A stretch of DNA of 64,000 bases from Rhodanobacter denitrificans (GCF_003335105.1 NZ_QFWQ01000006.1:372001-436000); one strand, 5' to 3'; counted from the stretch's first letter, positions 26,606 through 38,409 are shown. A program made the numbers and translations. The notes: generated by a model not told the origin, from the sequence alone.

Positions 26606-28795
26606 ATGCTAATGACCAACCAAATCCAATCCGTCCGGGGCCGTGTCATGCGCCATGCAAGCCGCTACATGTCGATGTGCCTGCTGATCGTGGGCGCCGC
26701 CTGGGCCAGCGTCGCGATGGCCGCGACCACCACGCTGAAGAACATCAGCTACGACGCGCTGCCTGGCGGCAGCGTCGAGTTGCGCCTGGACTTCGGCGGC
26801 GGTCCGGTGCCGCAGCCGAAGATCTTCACCACCAACAATCCGCCGCGCATCGCCGTCGATTTCGCCGACACCGACAATGCGGCGCCACGGCATCTGGACA
26901 TCGGCAAGGGCTCGACCTCCGGTGTGTCCGCGGTGTCGGCCGGTGGTCGCACCCGCGTCGTGGTCGAACTGATGCGCGAGTCGAGCTACCGCTCGCGGGT
27001 CGATGGCAACAGCCTGGTGCTGACCGTCGACAACGGCAGCGCGAACCAGTCCGTCACCACCGCGGCCACGATCGATCCGACCAAGGCATTGCCCTCGGCC
27101 TCGAATGGTCCGGCCATCTCCAACATCGACTTCCGTCGCGGTCCGAACGGCGAAGGCCGCGTGCTGATCGACTTCAGCGGCAGCGGAGCGAATGCCGACA
27201 TGGTCCGCAAGGGCGACAAGGTACTGGTCACCATCGACCATGCGAACCTGCCGCCCAACCTGGCCCAGCGCCTGGATACGCTGGACTTCGCCACGCCGGT
27301 GCAGTCCATCGTCACCCGCGCCGGCGCGGGTGGCGGCGCGCGCATGGAAATCGCGGTCAAGGGCAACGTCGAGACCTCCGCCTACCAGACCGCCAACCAG
27401 TACGTGGTGGAAGTCGCGCCGAAGAAGGCCGAGGACAAGCCGGCCGACCGCCTGGCCCGGCTCACCCAGGAGCCGAACTACAACGGCAAGCGCGTCACCT
27501 TCAACTTCCAGGACATCCCGGTGCGCTCGGCGCTGCAGCTGATCGCCGATATCTCGGGCCTCAACCTGGTCGCTTCCGACAGCGTCGGCGGCAGCGTCAC
27601 GCTGCGGCTGGTCAATGTGCCGTGGGATCAGGCGCTGGACGTGATCCTGCGTGCCAAGAGCCTGGACAAGCGCCGCAACGGCAACGTGGTGTGGGTTGCG
27701 CCGCAGGCCGAGCTGGCCAAGTACGAGCAGGACGTGGCCGATGCCAAGCTGAAGGCGCAGGACACCGCCGAACTGCTCACCGACTACGTGCCGATCAGCT
27801 ACGGCAAGGCGGCGGACATCGCCAAGCTGCTGACCAGTGGCAGCATGCAGGGCAGTGGCGGCGCCGGCGGCAGCGGCAATACCCAGCGCGGCTTCCTGTC
27901 GCCGCGCGGCAGCGTGTCGTTCGATACGCGCACCAATACGCTGCTGCTCAACGACACGCCGGAAAAGATCAAGCAGCTGCGTGAGCTGATCGCCGTGCTG
28001 GACAAGCCGGTGCAGCAGGTGCTGATCGAGTCGCGCATCGTGGTCGCCTCCGACGACTTCACCCGCGAACTGGGCACGAAGTTCGGCGTCACCGGCCGGG
28101 TGAACAACACCCAGTTCCAGAATGCCGCCACGGCGACGCCGGCCCTGACCGCCGGCCTCGGCGGCGGCAACGTGACCAGCGCTGGGCTCAACGTGAACCT
28201 GCCGGTCGCCCCCGCGGCCGGAACCTTCGGGCTGGCCATTCTCGGCGCCAACTACGCGATCGACCTGGAGCTCTCCGCCGCGCAGACCGAGGGTCGCGGC
28301 GAGGTGATCTCCAGCCCGCGGGTGATCACCGCGAACCAGCAGGAGGCGGTGATCCGCCAGGGCCAGGAAATCGGCTACGTCACGTTCCAGAACAGCGGCG
28401 GCAGCGGCGCCGGCAGCGGTACCGCCACGGTGCAGTTCAAGGATGCCGTGCTGGAGCTGAAGGTGACCCCGACGATCACCGCCGACAACCGCGTCTACCT
28501 GATGATCAACGTCAAGAAGGACGCGCTCGCCGGCTACGTCGACGCACCGGGCAGCGGCAAGATCCCGACCATCGACACCCGCGAGATCAACACCTCGGTG
28601 CTGGTCGACAACGGACAGACGGTGGTGCTGGGCGGCATCTACGAGATCAACAAGGCCAACACGATGACCAAGGTGCCCGGCCTGGGCGACATCCCCGGCG
28701 TCGGCGTGCTGTTCCGCAAGACCTCGCGGACGAACACCAAGGCCGAGCTGCTGATCTTCGTGACGCCGCGCATCCTGAGCGCCTCGCTGCAATAG
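26606..28795 (+). CDS. pilQ: type IV pilus secretin PilQ
   Basis: A 729-residue outer-membrane secretin through which the pilus passes. Signal peptide in the first 40 residues (cleavage after ASVAMA). Two AMIN domains (about 45-135 and 165-265) that bind peptidoglycan, an STN/N-domain (VTFNFQDIPVRSALQLIAD), secretin N-domain and a C-terminal secretin core with VIAVLDKPVQQVLIESRI, and the ending GLGDIPGVGVLFR. A Gly/Ser-rich stretch near residue 415 is a normal gate-proximal loop. The start could instead be the Met just before the hydrophobic leader. A strong terminator follows. Confidence 0.95.
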   Translation: MLMTNQIQSVRGRVMRHASRYMSMCLLIVGAAWASVAMAATTTLKNISYDALPGGSVELRLDFGGGPVPQPKIFTTNNPPRIAVDFADTDNAAPRHLDIGKGSTSGVSAVSAGGRTRVVVELMRESSYRSRVDGNSLVLTVDNGSANQSVTTAATIDPTKALPSASNGPAISNIDFRRGPNGEGRVLIDFSGSGANADMVRKGDKVLVTIDHANLPPNLAQRLDTLDFATPVQSIVTRAGAGGGARMEIAVKGNVETSAYQTANQYVVEVAPKKAEDKPADRLARLTQEPNYNGKRVTFNFQDIPVRSALQLIADISGLNLVASDSVGGSVTLRLVNVPWDQALDVILRAKSLDKRRNGNVVWVAPQAELAKYEQDVADAKLKAQDTAELLTDYVPISYGKAADIAKLLTSGSMQGSGGAGGSGNTQRGFLSPRGSVSFDTRTNTLLLNDTPEKIKQLRELIAVLDKPVQQVLIESRIVVASDDFTRELGTKFGVTGRVNNTQFQNAATATPALTAGLGGGNVTSAGLNVNLPVAPAAGTFGLAILGANYAIDLELSAAQTEGRGEVISSPRVITANQQEAVIRQGQEIGYVTFQNSGGSGAGSGTATVQFKDAVLELKVTPTITADNRVYLMINVKKDALAGYVDAPGSGKIPTIDTREINTSVLVDNGQTVVLGGIYEINKANTMTKVPGLGDIPGVGVLFRKTSRTNTKAELLIFVTPRILSASLQ

Positions 28796-28815
28796 GACCA
28801 GCGTACACGCAGCGA

Positions 28816-28844
28816 AAGAGGCGGCTTCGGCCGCCTCTTTTTTT
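28816..28844 (+). terminator. terminator of the pilus operon
   Basis: GAGGCGGC-TTCG-GCCGCCTC: an 8-bp GC stem closed by a stable TTCG tetraloop, followed by T7 and preceded by A residues. It lies about 20 bp after the pilQ stop. Confidence 0.95.
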
Positions 28845-28980
28845 GCGTCATTCGGCGGGGCGGTACCGGCCGGACTAAACTTCCGGCGCCGGCGATGGTC
28901 TGTAGCACGCCGCCCGGCCCCGCGCCTGCCTGCTCTGCAAGCCGGGCCACGCCGTTGCCACGCCAAGTACGGAACCGTTC

Positions 28981-29976
28981 ATGGACATGCCCGAAACCAA
29001 TCCGCCGAACCGTCTGCAGCAGTCGTTCGCGCAACTGCGCGATGACCTGCAGCAATGCATCATCGGCCAGCCGCACCTGATCGACTGCCTGCTGGTGGCC
29101 CTGCTCGCCGACGGCCACCTGCTGGTCGAGGGGGCCCCCGGCCTGGCCAAGACCACCGCGGTGAAGGCACTGGCGGCGCGGATCGAGGCGGATTTCCACC
29201 GGGTCCAGTTCACCCCCGACCTGCTGCCGGCCGACCTCACCGGCACCGACGTGTTCCGCCCGCAATCGGGCAGCTTCGAGTTCGAGTGCGGCCCGCTGTT
29301 CCACAACATCATCCTCGCCGACGAGATCAACCGCGCTCCGGCCAAGGTGCAGTCGGCACTGCTGGAGGCTATGGCGGAGCAGCAGATCACCGTCGGCCGG
29401 CGCACCTGGCAGCTGCCCGAACTGTTCATGGTGATGGCGACGCAGAACCCGATCGAGCAGGAGGGCACGTTCACCCTGCCGGAAGCCCAGCTCGACCGTT
29501 TCCTGATGCATGTGACGATCGGTTACCCGGATGCCGCCGCCGAGTTGGCCATCCTCAAGCTCGCACGCGAACAGGCCAGTCGCCGCGCTCATCCGGTCGC
29601 GGCATCGCCGGCCCTGCTGAGCCAGGCCGACGTGTTCGCCGCGCGCGATGCGGCGATGGCGGTGCACATGGCGCCGGCACTGGAGGAATACCTGACCCAA
29701 CTGGTGCTGGCCACCCGCGATGCGGGCCGCTACGGGCCCGAACTGAAGCGCTGGATCGCCTGGGGCGGCAGCCCACGGGCCACCATCGCGCTGGACCGCT
29801 GTTCGCGTGCGCAGGCGTGGCTGGCCGGGCGCGATTACGTATTGCCGGAAGACGTGCACGCGATCGCCCACGAAGTGCTGCGCCATCGCTTGCTGCTCAG
29901 CTACGAGGCGGAAGCCGAAGGCGTGCGGCCGGACCAGGTGGTCGATCGCCTGCTGGATCTCGTGCCGTTGCCGTGA
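28981..29976 (+). CDS. MoxR family AAA+ ATPase
   Basis: A 331-residue MoxR-type AAA+ protein, thought to act as a chaperone for the VWA proteins encoded downstream. Walker A is G51-A-P-G-L-A-K57-T, Walker B ends D114-E115 (IILADEINRAP), sensor 1 is in MATQNPIEQEG, and the lid domain follows. First gene of a cluster with DUF58, DUF4381, two VWA genes and BatD, whose homologues in other bacteria (Bat operon) support aerotolerance or envelope integrity. Its TGA overlaps the next GTG. Confidence 0.93.
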   Translation: MDMPETNPPNRLQQSFAQLRDDLQQCIIGQPHLIDCLLVALLADGHLLVEGAPGLAKTTAVKALAARIEADFHRVQFTPDLLPADLTGTDVFRPQSGSFEFECGPLFHNIILADEINRAPAKVQSALLEAMAEQQITVGRRTWQLPELFMVMATQNPIEQEGTFTLPEAQLDRFLMHVTIGYPDAAAELAILKLAREQASRRAHPVAASPALLSQADVFAARDAAMAVHMAPALEEYLTQLVLATRDAGRYGPELKRWIAWGGSPRATIALDRCSRAQAWLAGRDYVLPEDVHAIAHEVLRHRLLLSYEAEAEGVRPDQVVDRLLDLVPLP

Positions 29977-30908
29977 ATGCCGTCGCGTCACATCCCGCGG
30001 ATGGCGACGGCCGCAGCCAGGTTGCGTTGGCCGAGCTGATCGCGCTGCGCGCACGGGTCGGCCGCGCGCGCATGGCGCCACTGCTCAGCCGCGCCGCACG
30101 CAGCGGCCAGCAGTCCAGCCGTCTGTACGGTCGCGGCATGGACTACGCCGAGTCGCGCGTCTACCAGGCCGGCGACGACGTGCGTCGGCTCGACTGGAGG
30201 CTCACCGCGCGCAGCGGCAAGCTGCATACCAAACTGTTTCAGGAGGACCGCGAAGGTTGCCTGCTGATCCTGCTCGATACCCACGCCAGCATGCATTTCG
30301 GTACCCGTGTGCGCTTCAAGTCGGTGCAGGCGGCGCGCGCTGCCGCGGCCGCCGCGTGGTACGCCGTGCGGGCCGGCGAACGGGTGGGCGTGATGGCCTT
30401 CGGCCACGCCGACCCGCTGCTGCGGCCGCAGGCCGGGCCGCGCGGCGCGCTGGCGGTGTGCGGTGCGCTGGCCGAATGGGACGCGCAGCCGGTCTCCGGG
30501 CGGGTCGAGCCGTTGTCCGATGCGCTGGCGCGCGCCGGCCGCGTGCTGCACGGCGCCAGCCGCGTGCTGCTGGTCAGCGACGGCTTCAGCTGTGACGCCT
30601 CGGCGCGGCAGCGCCTGCGCGATCTCGGCCGGCATGCCGGGGTCAGTGTGCTGGTGGTGGCCGATGCGCTGGAACTGGCGCCGGCGCCGCCTGGGCGCTA
30701 TCCGCTGGAACATGCCGGCGAGCGCTGCGAAGTGCTGCTGCAGTCCGAGCGCCAGCGCGGCGATTTCCAGCGGGCGCTGGGTGCCGGCGCGGCGCGGCTG
30801 GGCGAACTGGCGCAATCGCTGGGCCTGCGCTGGAACAGCATCGACACCGCGGCCGATGCGTTCGACGCGGTCAGCGGCCTGCTCGGCGCACGGAGGACAA
30901 CGCGATGA
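29973..30908 (+). CDS. DUF58 domain protein
   Basis: A 311-residue cytoplasmic protein with the DUF58 signature around RGMDYAESRVYQAGDDVRR and LDW. The C-terminal half has a VWA-like fold; the metal site is only partly kept (D-T-H-A-S where D-x-S-x-S is expected). It regularly accompanies MoxR. GTG start at 29973 overlapping the MoxR stop; overlaps the following gene by 4 bp. Exact role unknown, presumably a MoxR client or adaptor. Confidence 0.88.
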   Translation: MNAVASHPADGDGRSQVALAELIALRARVGRARMAPLLSRAARSGQQSSRLYGRGMDYAESRVYQAGDDVRRLDWRLTARSGKLHTKLFQEDREGCLLILLDTHASMHFGTRVRFKSVQAARAAAAAAWYAVRAGERVGVMAFGHADPLLRPQAGPRGALAVCGALAEWDAQPVSGRVEPLSDALARAGRVLHGASRVLLVSDGFSCDASARQRLRDLGRHAGVSVLVVADALELAPAPPGRYPLEHAGERCEVLLQSERQRGDFQRALGAGAARLGELAQSLGLRWNSIDTAADAFDAVSGLLGARRTTR

Positions 30909-31415
30909 TGCTGCAACCCGCGTCATCGCCCGGCCCGCAGCTGCGCGATATCCATCTGCCGCCAGCGCCGTCCTGGTGGCCGCCGGCGCCTGGCTGGTGG
31001 GTCCTGGCGGTGCTGCTTTTGGTGCTGTCGCTGCTCGGCATCGAATGGTGGCGACGCCGGCACCGTGCATGGCGCCAGCGTCGACAGGTGCTGGACGAAC
31101 TCGAGCGGATCGCGGGGCAACACCAGCACGATGACGATGCGGCCGCGCTGGCCAGCGCACTGCACCAGCTGCTGCGCCGCGTGGCGCGCCAGCATGACGC
31201 GCTGGCCGTGCGGCAACGCGGCGATGCGTGGCGGCAGACGCTGGCGCGGGTACCGGTCGATACGACCACGCTGCAGCAACTGCTGGCGCTGGAGCAGCGG
31301 ATGTATCGGCCATCCGTACCGTTCGATCGTGCGGCCAGCGTGGCGGCCGCCAGGGCATGGCTGCAACTGGCGTTGAAACCGGCGCGCTGGAAGCCGGCCG
31401 CGACGGAGCATGCCG

Positions 31416-31423
<8 letters not shown>
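30905..31423 (+). CDS. DUF4381 membrane protein
   Basis: A 172-residue protein with LRDIHLPPAPSWWPPAPGWW near the N-terminus, the DUF4381 hallmark, followed by one membrane helix (about residues 35-55) and a positively charged cytoplasmic helical domain. It is a standard member of gammaproteobacterial MoxR-Bat clusters; function unknown. Overlaps DUF58 by 4 bp and the next gene by 8 bp. Confidence 0.88.
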
Positions 31424-32398
<975 letters not shown>

Positions 32399-32402
<4 letters not shown>

Positions 32403-34276
32403 GCGCGCTGCTGCAGCAATTCCATTTCCTGCGGCCGTGGTGGCTGGCCGCGCTGCTGCTGTTGCCGCTGCTGGGTTGGTTCGGCGTGCGCCGCAACGTG
32501 GCGCAAATGGAACTGTCGCGACTGGTCGACGCCGAACTGCTGCCGCATCTGCTGTACGGGCGCGTCGGCAACCGCAGCCTGCCGCTGTGGCTGTTCGTGC
32601 TGGGCTGGACGCTGTGCGCGCTGGCCCTGGCCGGGCCGACCTGGAGCCGCGTGGAGCAGCCGCTGTATGCCAGGCGCGCGGCGCAGGTGGTGGCGATCTC
32701 GCTGTCGCAGCACATGCTGGCGCGCGACGTGGCGCCGAGCCGGCTCGATCGCGCACGCTACAAGGCGCGCGACCTGCTGCATGCCAACCAGGACGGGGTC
32801 AACGCGTTGATCGGCTACGCCGGCGAGGCGTTCGTGGTGGCGCCGCTGACCTCCGATGCGCACAGCCTCGGCGACCTGCTCGACGCGATGGCGCCGGATA
32901 CCATGCCGGTGGACGGCGACAACGCGGCGGCGGCGATCGAACGCGGCGCGGCACTGATCCGCGATGGCAAGGCCGGCGGCGGTTCGCTGGTACTGATTAC
33001 CGACCAGGCCGATGCCGCCGCCGAGGCCGCCGCGCGCAAGGCGAACGCTGCCGGCGTGCAGGTATCGGTGCTGGGCGTGGGCACGCCGCAGGGCGGGCCG
33101 GTGCCGTTGCCCGACGGCGGCTTCCTGCGCGATGCGCAGGGCGGCATGCTGCTGGCCCGCCGTGACGATGCGGAGCTCGCCGCGCTGGCCGCAGCCGGCG
33201 GCGGCCACTACGTGGCGATGAGCGCGGACCAGCACGACGTCGATACGCTGCATGCGCAACTGCGCAGCGCGAAGGCGACCCTGGCCGACGGGCAGGTCGG
33301 CGATGCCTGGCAGGATCGCGGCGCATGGCTGCTGCTGCCGCTGTTGCCGCTGGTGGCGCTGGCGTTCCGCCGCGGCTGGCTGCTGTTGCTGCCGCTGGCC
33401 GTGTTGCCGCTGTGGCCGGGCACGGCCGCGGCGACGAGCTGGCACGACCTGTGGCAGCGCCCCGACCAGCAGGCCGCGCAGGCCTTGCGTGCGGGCGATG
33501 CGAAGCGGGCGCAGCAGCTCGCGCGCGATCCGGCCTGGCGCGGTGCGGCGGCGTATCGCGCCGGCGACTACGCCGCCGCGGCGCAGGCCTTGCCACAGGC
33601 GCCCGGCAGCGACGCGGCGTACAACCTCGGCAACACGCTGGCGAAGCAGGGCGCGTACCAGAAGGCGCTGGCGGCCTACGACCATGCGTTGCAACTCGAT
33701 CCGGCCAACGCCGACGCCAAGGCGAACCGCCAGGCAGTCGAGGACTGGCTGCGCCAGCAGCAACAGCAGCCGTCGGACCAGAGGGAACACGAAGGCCACG
33801 ACGGCAAGAAAAACCAATCGTCGCCCGGCGAACAGGGCAAGACCGGCAAGCAGGATGCGAAGAACCAGTCGTCCGCCTCGGATGATGCCGAGCCGCCGGG
33901 CCAGGACGGCAAGTCGCAAGCGCAGGACCCGTCCGGCCAAAACGAATCGTCGCAGGGCAAATCAGGGCAGGGCGACGCCGGTCAGCCCAAGCCGCAGACC
34001 GCGCAGCAGCAGGCCGAGCAGGAGGCGCAGGCGGAGCAGGCCCGGCAGGCGCTGAAGCAGCAGATGGACGAGGCGCTGGCAAAGCCGGGCGAGCGCCAGT
34101 CCGAGCACCAGCTCGGCGCGCTGGCCAAGGACGACCCGCAGGCGAAACTGCCTGCCGACCTGCGCCACGCCCTGCAGCGCGTGCCGGACGATCCCGGCGC
34201 CCTGCTGCGGCGCAAGTTCGAACTGGAATACCAGCAGCGCCACGGCGGCGCGCCGAGCGAGGATCAACAGCCGTGA
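32399..34276 (+). CDS. BatB/BatC fusion: VWA plus TPR protein
   Basis: A 625-residue protein joining a VWA domain (about 90-290) to a periplasm-facing or cytoplasmic TPR part (about 350-450, AAYNLGNTLAKQGAYQKAL) and a highly charged Gln/Lys/Asp/Ser tail (about 455-600). Membrane helices flank the VWA domain at about 13-30, 62-80 and 308-345. Unlike its neighbour, the metal site is degenerate: S101-x-S103-x-H105 replaces D-x-S-x-S. The TPR part corresponds to the separate BatC of other species. Overlaps BatD by 4 bp. Confidence 0.9.
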
Positions 34277-35958
34277 AGTTCCGACATGTCGTGCAAGGGT
34301 GCCTGCTGATGCTGGCGCTGGTTCCGGCGCTGGCTGGTGCCGCCGAGGTGACCGCCACGCTGGATCGCGACCACGTGCAGCTGGGCGAGACGGTGACGCT
34401 GAACGTGCGGGTGGAGGGCGACACCGGTGCCGCCGCGCCCGACCTGCGCGCGCTGAGCCAGGATTTCCAGTTGCTCGGCACCTCGCAGAACAGCAGCCTC
34501 AGCGTGGTCAACGGCCGGGCGAGCGCCGAGCTGACCTTCGGCGTGGCGCTGCGCCCGCGCCATGTCGGCGTGCTGCAGATCCCCGCGCTGAGCGTGGCCG
34601 GCGGCCGCACCGCGCCGCTGCAGCTCACCGTGGCCGCGCCGGACCCGGCCGCGGCGGCCGCCACGCAGAGCGACGTCTTCATGGAATCGCAGGTCGAGCC
34701 GGCGCACGGCTACGTCGGCCAGCAACTGACCTACGTGGTGCGCCTGTACTACGCCAACCGCATCGGCGGCGAGGCGCCGCCGCCGCAGGTCGACGGCGTG
34801 GAAGTCAGCGCGCTCGGCAAGGGCCTGAACTACGACGCCGAACGCGGCGGGCGCAGCTATCACGTGCTGGAACAGCGCTATGCGCTGATCCCCCAGCACG
34901 CCGGCAAGATCGAGATCCCTCCGGTGGATTTCCAGGGCGAGACGGCCGATCCGGCCGACCCGAACAGCTTCTTCGGTGCCACCGTACCGGTCAGCGCCAG
35001 CGCGCCGGCGCAGACGATCGAGGTGAAGCCGGCACCGGCCGGCTGGGGCGCCAGCGCATGGCTGCCGGCACGCCGGCTGAGCCTGAGCCTCGACGGCTGG
35101 CCGGCCGCGCAGGGCGCGTCGCCGCGGGTTGGCCAGCCGCTCAACCTCACCATGAATCTCGAGGCCGCCGGCCTGTCGTACGAGGCGCTGCCGGCGCTGA
35201 GCCTGCCGCCGCTGGACGGCGCCACCGTGTACCCGGACAAGCCGGTCACCGGCAACCGCCAGGACGGCCAGTGGATCATCGGGCGGCGCCAGCAGTCGTT
35301 CGCGATCGTGCCCGAGCGTGCCGGCACGCTGACCATTCCCGCCACCACGCTGAAGTGGTGGAACGTGCTGACCGACAAGCCGGAGGTGGCGCAAATCCCC
35401 GCGCACAGCATCACCGTGCTGCCGGCGATCGGTGCGGCTGCCGCCGCCGCGCCGTCCGCACCGGCCGAAGCGGGGAGCGGCGCCGCTGCCACACCCGGCC
35501 CGGCGGCGCCCACCGCCATGCCATGGCGCCGGATCGCGCTGGCCAGCCTCGGCCTGTGGCTGCTAAGCGCACTGGCCTGGTGGCGGTGGCGGCGCCGGCG
35601 CGCGTCGTCGGCGCCGCCACCGGTCGCAGCGCGCACTTCGGCGCGCAGCTGCCAGCTGGCCTTTCTCGCGGCGGCGCGCGGCGGCGACGCGGCCGCGCAG
35701 GTGCGAACCCTGCTGGCCTGGGCGCGTGCGGAACGGCCGGCGATCCAGCACCTGGGCGAGTTGTCGGCGGCACTCGACGATGCCGCGCAACGCGCGGCGA
35801 TCGCCGTGCTGCAGCAGCGCCACTACGCCGGCACGCCGTCACCCGGCGTCGGTGCGAACCTGGCTGAAGCGTTCAAGGACGGCTTCGCCTGGCGTGCCGT
35901 AGATGCGACCGAAGAAAACTCCGGGCTGCCGCCGCTGTACCCGTTCAAGCTGCATTGA
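34273..35958 (+). CDS. BatD family protein
   Basis: A 561-residue exported membrane protein of the BatD (oxygen tolerance) family. Signal peptide in the first 23 residues, several beta-sandwich repeats in the periplasm (EVTATLDRDHVQLGETVTL is the typical opening), one membrane helix near residues 420-438 and a cytoplasmic C-terminal domain. Last gene of the cluster. Homologues are linked to aerotolerance in Bacteroides and Leptospira; its role in this group is not established. Confidence 0.9.
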   Translation: MKFRHVVQGCLLMLALVPALAGAAEVTATLDRDHVQLGETVTLNVRVEGDTGAAAPDLRALSQDFQLLGTSQNSSLSVVNGRASAELTFGVALRPRHVGVLQIPALSVAGGRTAPLQLTVAAPDPAAAAATQSDVFMESQVEPAHGYVGQQLTYVVRLYYANRIGGEAPPPQVDGVEVSALGKGLNYDAERGGRSYHVLEQRYALIPQHAGKIEIPPVDFQGETADPADPNSFFGATVPVSASAPAQTIEVKPAPAGWGASAWLPARRLSLSLDGWPAAQGASPRVGQPLNLTMNLEAAGLSYEALPALSLPPLDGATVYPDKPVTGNRQDGQWIIGRRQQSFAIVPERAGTLTIPATTLKWWNVLTDKPEVAQIPAHSITVLPAIGAAAAAAPSAPAEAGSGAAATPGPAAPTAMPWRRIALASLGLWLLSALAWWRWRRRRASSAPPPVAARTSARSCQLAFLAAARGGDAAAQVRTLLAWARAERPAIQHLGELSAALDDAAQRAAIAVLQQRHYAGTPSPGVGANLAEAFKDGFAWRAVDATEENSGLPPLYPFKLH

Positions 35959-35986
35959 ACAGCTCGCGCCGTGGAGCGGCCGTCGG

Positions 35987-36006
35987 GCGCCGGTTTTTGC
36001 CGGCGC
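35987..36006. terminator. hairpin after the Bat cluster
   Basis: GCGCCGG and CCGGCGC around a loop of TTTTTG, 29 bp after the batD stop. It lacks a following T-run, so it may not be an intrinsic terminator; it sits between converging genes. Confidence 0.4.
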
Positions 36007-36016
36007 GATCGGGGGC

Positions 36017-36038
36017 GGCGGGCGGTGCCCGCCTTATG
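36017..36038. repeat. REP-like single arm, family 1
   Basis: One copy of the GGCGGGCxxTGCCCGCC palindrome (here GGCGGGCGGTGCCCGCC) with only one arm. The macrodomain gene's TAA stop (36034-36036) lies inside the repeat, at the place where other copies read CGTAGG. Confidence 0.7.
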
Positions 36039-36552
36039 GCGCCAGCGCCTGCTGGAACACCGCGCGCATGGCATCGCTGAAGCAGCACAGCGTCACCTCG
36101 ATGTCGTCGTCGCGGGCCAGCTCGTCGCGCAGCGTGGCCGTGGCCACAGCGGCGGCCTGCTCGGCGGGGTAGCCGTAGACACCGCAGCTGATCGCCGGAA
36201 AAGCAATCGTGCGCAGCCGGCGTTCGCGTAGCAGGTGCAGCGCATTGCGGTGGCAACGCGCCAGCAGTTCGGCTTCGCCGTCGTCGCCGCCACGCCAGAC
36301 CGGGCCGACCGTATGGATCACCCAGGGTGCGGGCAGCGCGAAACCTGGCGTGATGCGCGCCTCGCCGGTGCGGCAGCGCACGCCGGGGGCGGATTCGGGG
36401 AGCGTGCGGCAGGCCCGCAGCAGGGCCGGCCCGGCGGCGCGGTGGATCGCGCCGTCCACCCCGCCGCCGCCGAGCAGGCTGGGGTTGGCCGCGTTGACGA
36501 TGGCGTCCACGGACAGGCGGGTGATGTCGGCGCTGATGATCTGGATGGGCAT
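36034..36552 (-). CDS. macrodomain (ADP-ribose binding) protein
   Basis: A 172-residue stand-alone macrodomain, similar to E. coli YmdB and MacroD-type hydrolases that remove O-acetyl-ADP-ribose or ADP-ribose from acidic residues. Signature [19 protein letters not shown] (about residues 18-36) and the phosphate loop [10 protein letters not shown] are intact. No partner transferase (DarT-like) is next to it, so a defence toxin-antitoxin role is not supported. Divergent from the MarR gene with a 72-bp gap. Confidence 0.92.
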   Translation of the reverse strand: MPIQIISADITRLSVDAIVNAANPSLLGGGGVDGAIHRAAGPALLRACRTLPESAPGVRCRTGEARITPGFALPAPWVIHTVGPVWRGGDDGEAELLARCHRNALHLLRERRLRTIAFPAISCGVYGYPAEQAAAVATATLRDELARDDDIEVTLCCFSDAMRAVFQQALAP

Positions 36553-36624
36553 GGCTTCGCGGGAGCTGACGGCTTGGCTTATGCTTCGGGCAGGCATTCG
36601 GGCGCGGCGGGGTGGCAACGGACC

Positions 36625-37077
36625 ATGGCGAAAACGGAAGACATTTCCTTCGGCTACCTGCTCAGCGACGTGACCCTGCTGTTCCGCAAGCACTTCGACC
36701 GGCGCGCGGTGAAATTCGGCCTGACCCGCGCGCAGTGGCGTGCGACCAAGGTGTTGTACCACCGCGAGGGCCTGCGGCAAACCGAGCTGGCCGAATTCCT
36801 GGAAATGGAGCCGATCGCGGTAGGCCGGGTGATCGACCGGCTGCAGGCGGCCGGGTTCGTCGAGCGCCGGCCCGACCCGAAGGACCGCCGCGCCTGGCGG
36901 CTGTACGTCACCGAGCAGGCGCGCGTGATCGTGGGCGACATGGAGCTGATCGCGCGCGAGCTGCGCAAGGACGCCACCCGCGGCATCGGTCACGACGAGC
37001 TGCAGCATGCGCTGGCGGTGATCGGCCGGATCAAGGACAACCTGCAGGCGCTGGAGCAGGGCGACGGCACGCCGTGA
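36625..37077 (+). CDS. MarR family transcriptional regulator
   Basis: A 150-residue winged-helix regulator. [19 protein letters not shown], then [21 protein letters not shown] (recognition helix) and the wing region [17 protein letters not shown] are classic MarR. It is followed 218 bp later by an RND efflux adaptor and pump, so it probably represses them (inference); the divergent macrodomain gene could also be a target. I did not find a convincing palindrome in either gap. Confidence 0.92.
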   Translation: MAKTEDISFGYLLSDVTLLFRKHFDRRAVKFGLTRAQWRATKVLYHREGLRQTELAEFLEMEPIAVGRVIDRLQAAGFVERRPDPKDRRAWRLYVTEQARVIVGDMELIARELRKDATRGIGHDELQHALAVIGRIKDNLQALEQGDGTP

Positions 37078-37295
37078 TGCGCCTCTGCGGCGGCGCCGGC
37101 CAGTGCCATAGGTCGGGGGCGCATGCGGCGGAATTCGCGGCATAGTGACGACGGTCGTGTCTCGCGGCAGGTCAACCCGAAGACGCCGCCTGCGTTGTAA
37201 CGAACTTGGTGCATCGTCATCAGCCCCGCGGTATCTGACCACGTAGAACCCGCATCGCCACCGCGCGTGGCGCGAAGATCGAGAAGCCCCCGCGC

Positions 37296-38405
37296 ATGTC
37301 CTGGAAAAAGATCGTCCTGGTGCTGGCTGTCCTGCTGGCGATCGCCCTGGCCATGCATTTCGGGCGCGGTCGCGGTGACAGCAGCAAGGCCACCCGGGCG
37401 CCTGCGGCGGTGCCGGTCGAGGTGGCCAGCGTTACCCGGGGCGACGTCGAGCTCTCGCTGAAGCTGGTCGGCCGGGTCGAGGCGTGGTCGACGGTGAGCC
37501 TGCGCGCGCGCGTCTCCGGCCAGCTGCAGTCGCTGTCGTTCACGCCCGGCGCGCTGGTGCGCAAGGGCAGCGTGCTGGCGCAGATCGACCCGCGCCTGCT
37601 GCAGGCGCAGCTGGACCAGGCGCGCGGCAACGTGGCGCGCGACCAGGCGCTGCTGCAGAAGGCGCAGGCCGACCAGCGACGCTATGCCGACATGCTGGCC
37701 AGGGGGTTCGTCTCGAAGGCGGACTACGACCTGTACCAGGCCAACCTGGCGGTGGCCCGCGCCACCTTGCAGAGCGACCGCGCCGCGCAGGAACTGGCGC
37801 AGACCCAACTCGACTACGCCAGCATCCGCGCCCCGTTCGACGGCATTGCCGGCGCGCCGCTGGTATGGCCGGGCGCGCAGATCAGCGCCGACAACACCGA
37901 CCTCGTGGTGCTCAACCAGGTCGAGCCGGTGCGTGTGGCGTTCAACATCCCCGAGGACAGCCTGCCTACCGTGCGCGCCGCGCTGGCCAGCGGCGCGATC
38001 GCCGTGCAGGTGACCGTGTCCGGCGACAAGGGCAAGCCGCTGGCCGGCACGCTGGAATTCATCGACAACGCGGTCGACGCCACGACCGGCACCATCGTGC
38101 TGAAGGCGCGCTTCGACAACACCGAACACCGGCTCACCCCGGGCCAGTTCGTGCAAGTGAGCCTGCCCACCACGCGCCTGGCCGACGTGGTCAGCGTGCC
38201 GGTGCAGGCGCTGCAGAGTGCCAGCAGCGGCAGCTTCGTGTTCGTGCTCGGTGCCGACGGCAAGGTGCAGCAGCGCTACGTCACTCCCGGTCCGACCAGT
38301 GCCGGGCGCACGGTGATCGACAAGGGCCTGAAGGCCGGCGAGCAGGTGGTGACCGAAGGCCAGATGCTGCTGGTCGACGGCAGCACCGCCACGGTCAGGC
38401 GCTGA
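37296..38405 (+). CDS. RND efflux periplasmic adaptor subunit
   Basis: A 369-residue membrane fusion protein. One N-terminal helix (about residues 5-23), then lipoyl halves ([22 protein letters not shown] and [15 protein letters not shown]) flanking an alpha-hairpin, a beta-barrel and a proximal domain. It connects the inner-membrane pump encoded next to an outer-membrane channel. No outer-membrane factor gene is in the window, so a TolC-type channel must be supplied from elsewhere. Confidence 0.94.
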   Translation: MSWKKIVLVLAVLLAIALAMHFGRGRGDSSKATRAPAAVPVEVASVTRGDVELSLKLVGRVEAWSTVSLRARVSGQLQSLSFTPGALVRKGSVLAQIDPRLLQAQLDQARGNVARDQALLQKAQADQRRYADMLARGFVSKADYDLYQANLAVARATLQSDRAAQELAQTQLDYASIRAPFDGIAGAPLVWPGAQISADNTDLVVLNQVEPVRVAFNIPEDSLPTVRAALASGAIAVQVTVSGDKGKPLAGTLEFIDNAVDATTGTIVLKARFDNTEHRLTPGQFVQVSLPTTRLADVVSVPVQALQSASSGSFVFVLGADGKVQQRYVTPGPTSAGRTVIDKGLKAGEQVVTEGQMLLVDGSTATVRR

Positions 38406-38409
38406 GCCG

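Noticed and set aside
36034-37077. Macrodomain plus MarR as a DarTG-like toxin-antitoxin or defence pair.
   Set aside because: No ADP-ribosyltransferase is encoded next to the macrodomain, and the MarR gene is divergent and adjoins an efflux pump.
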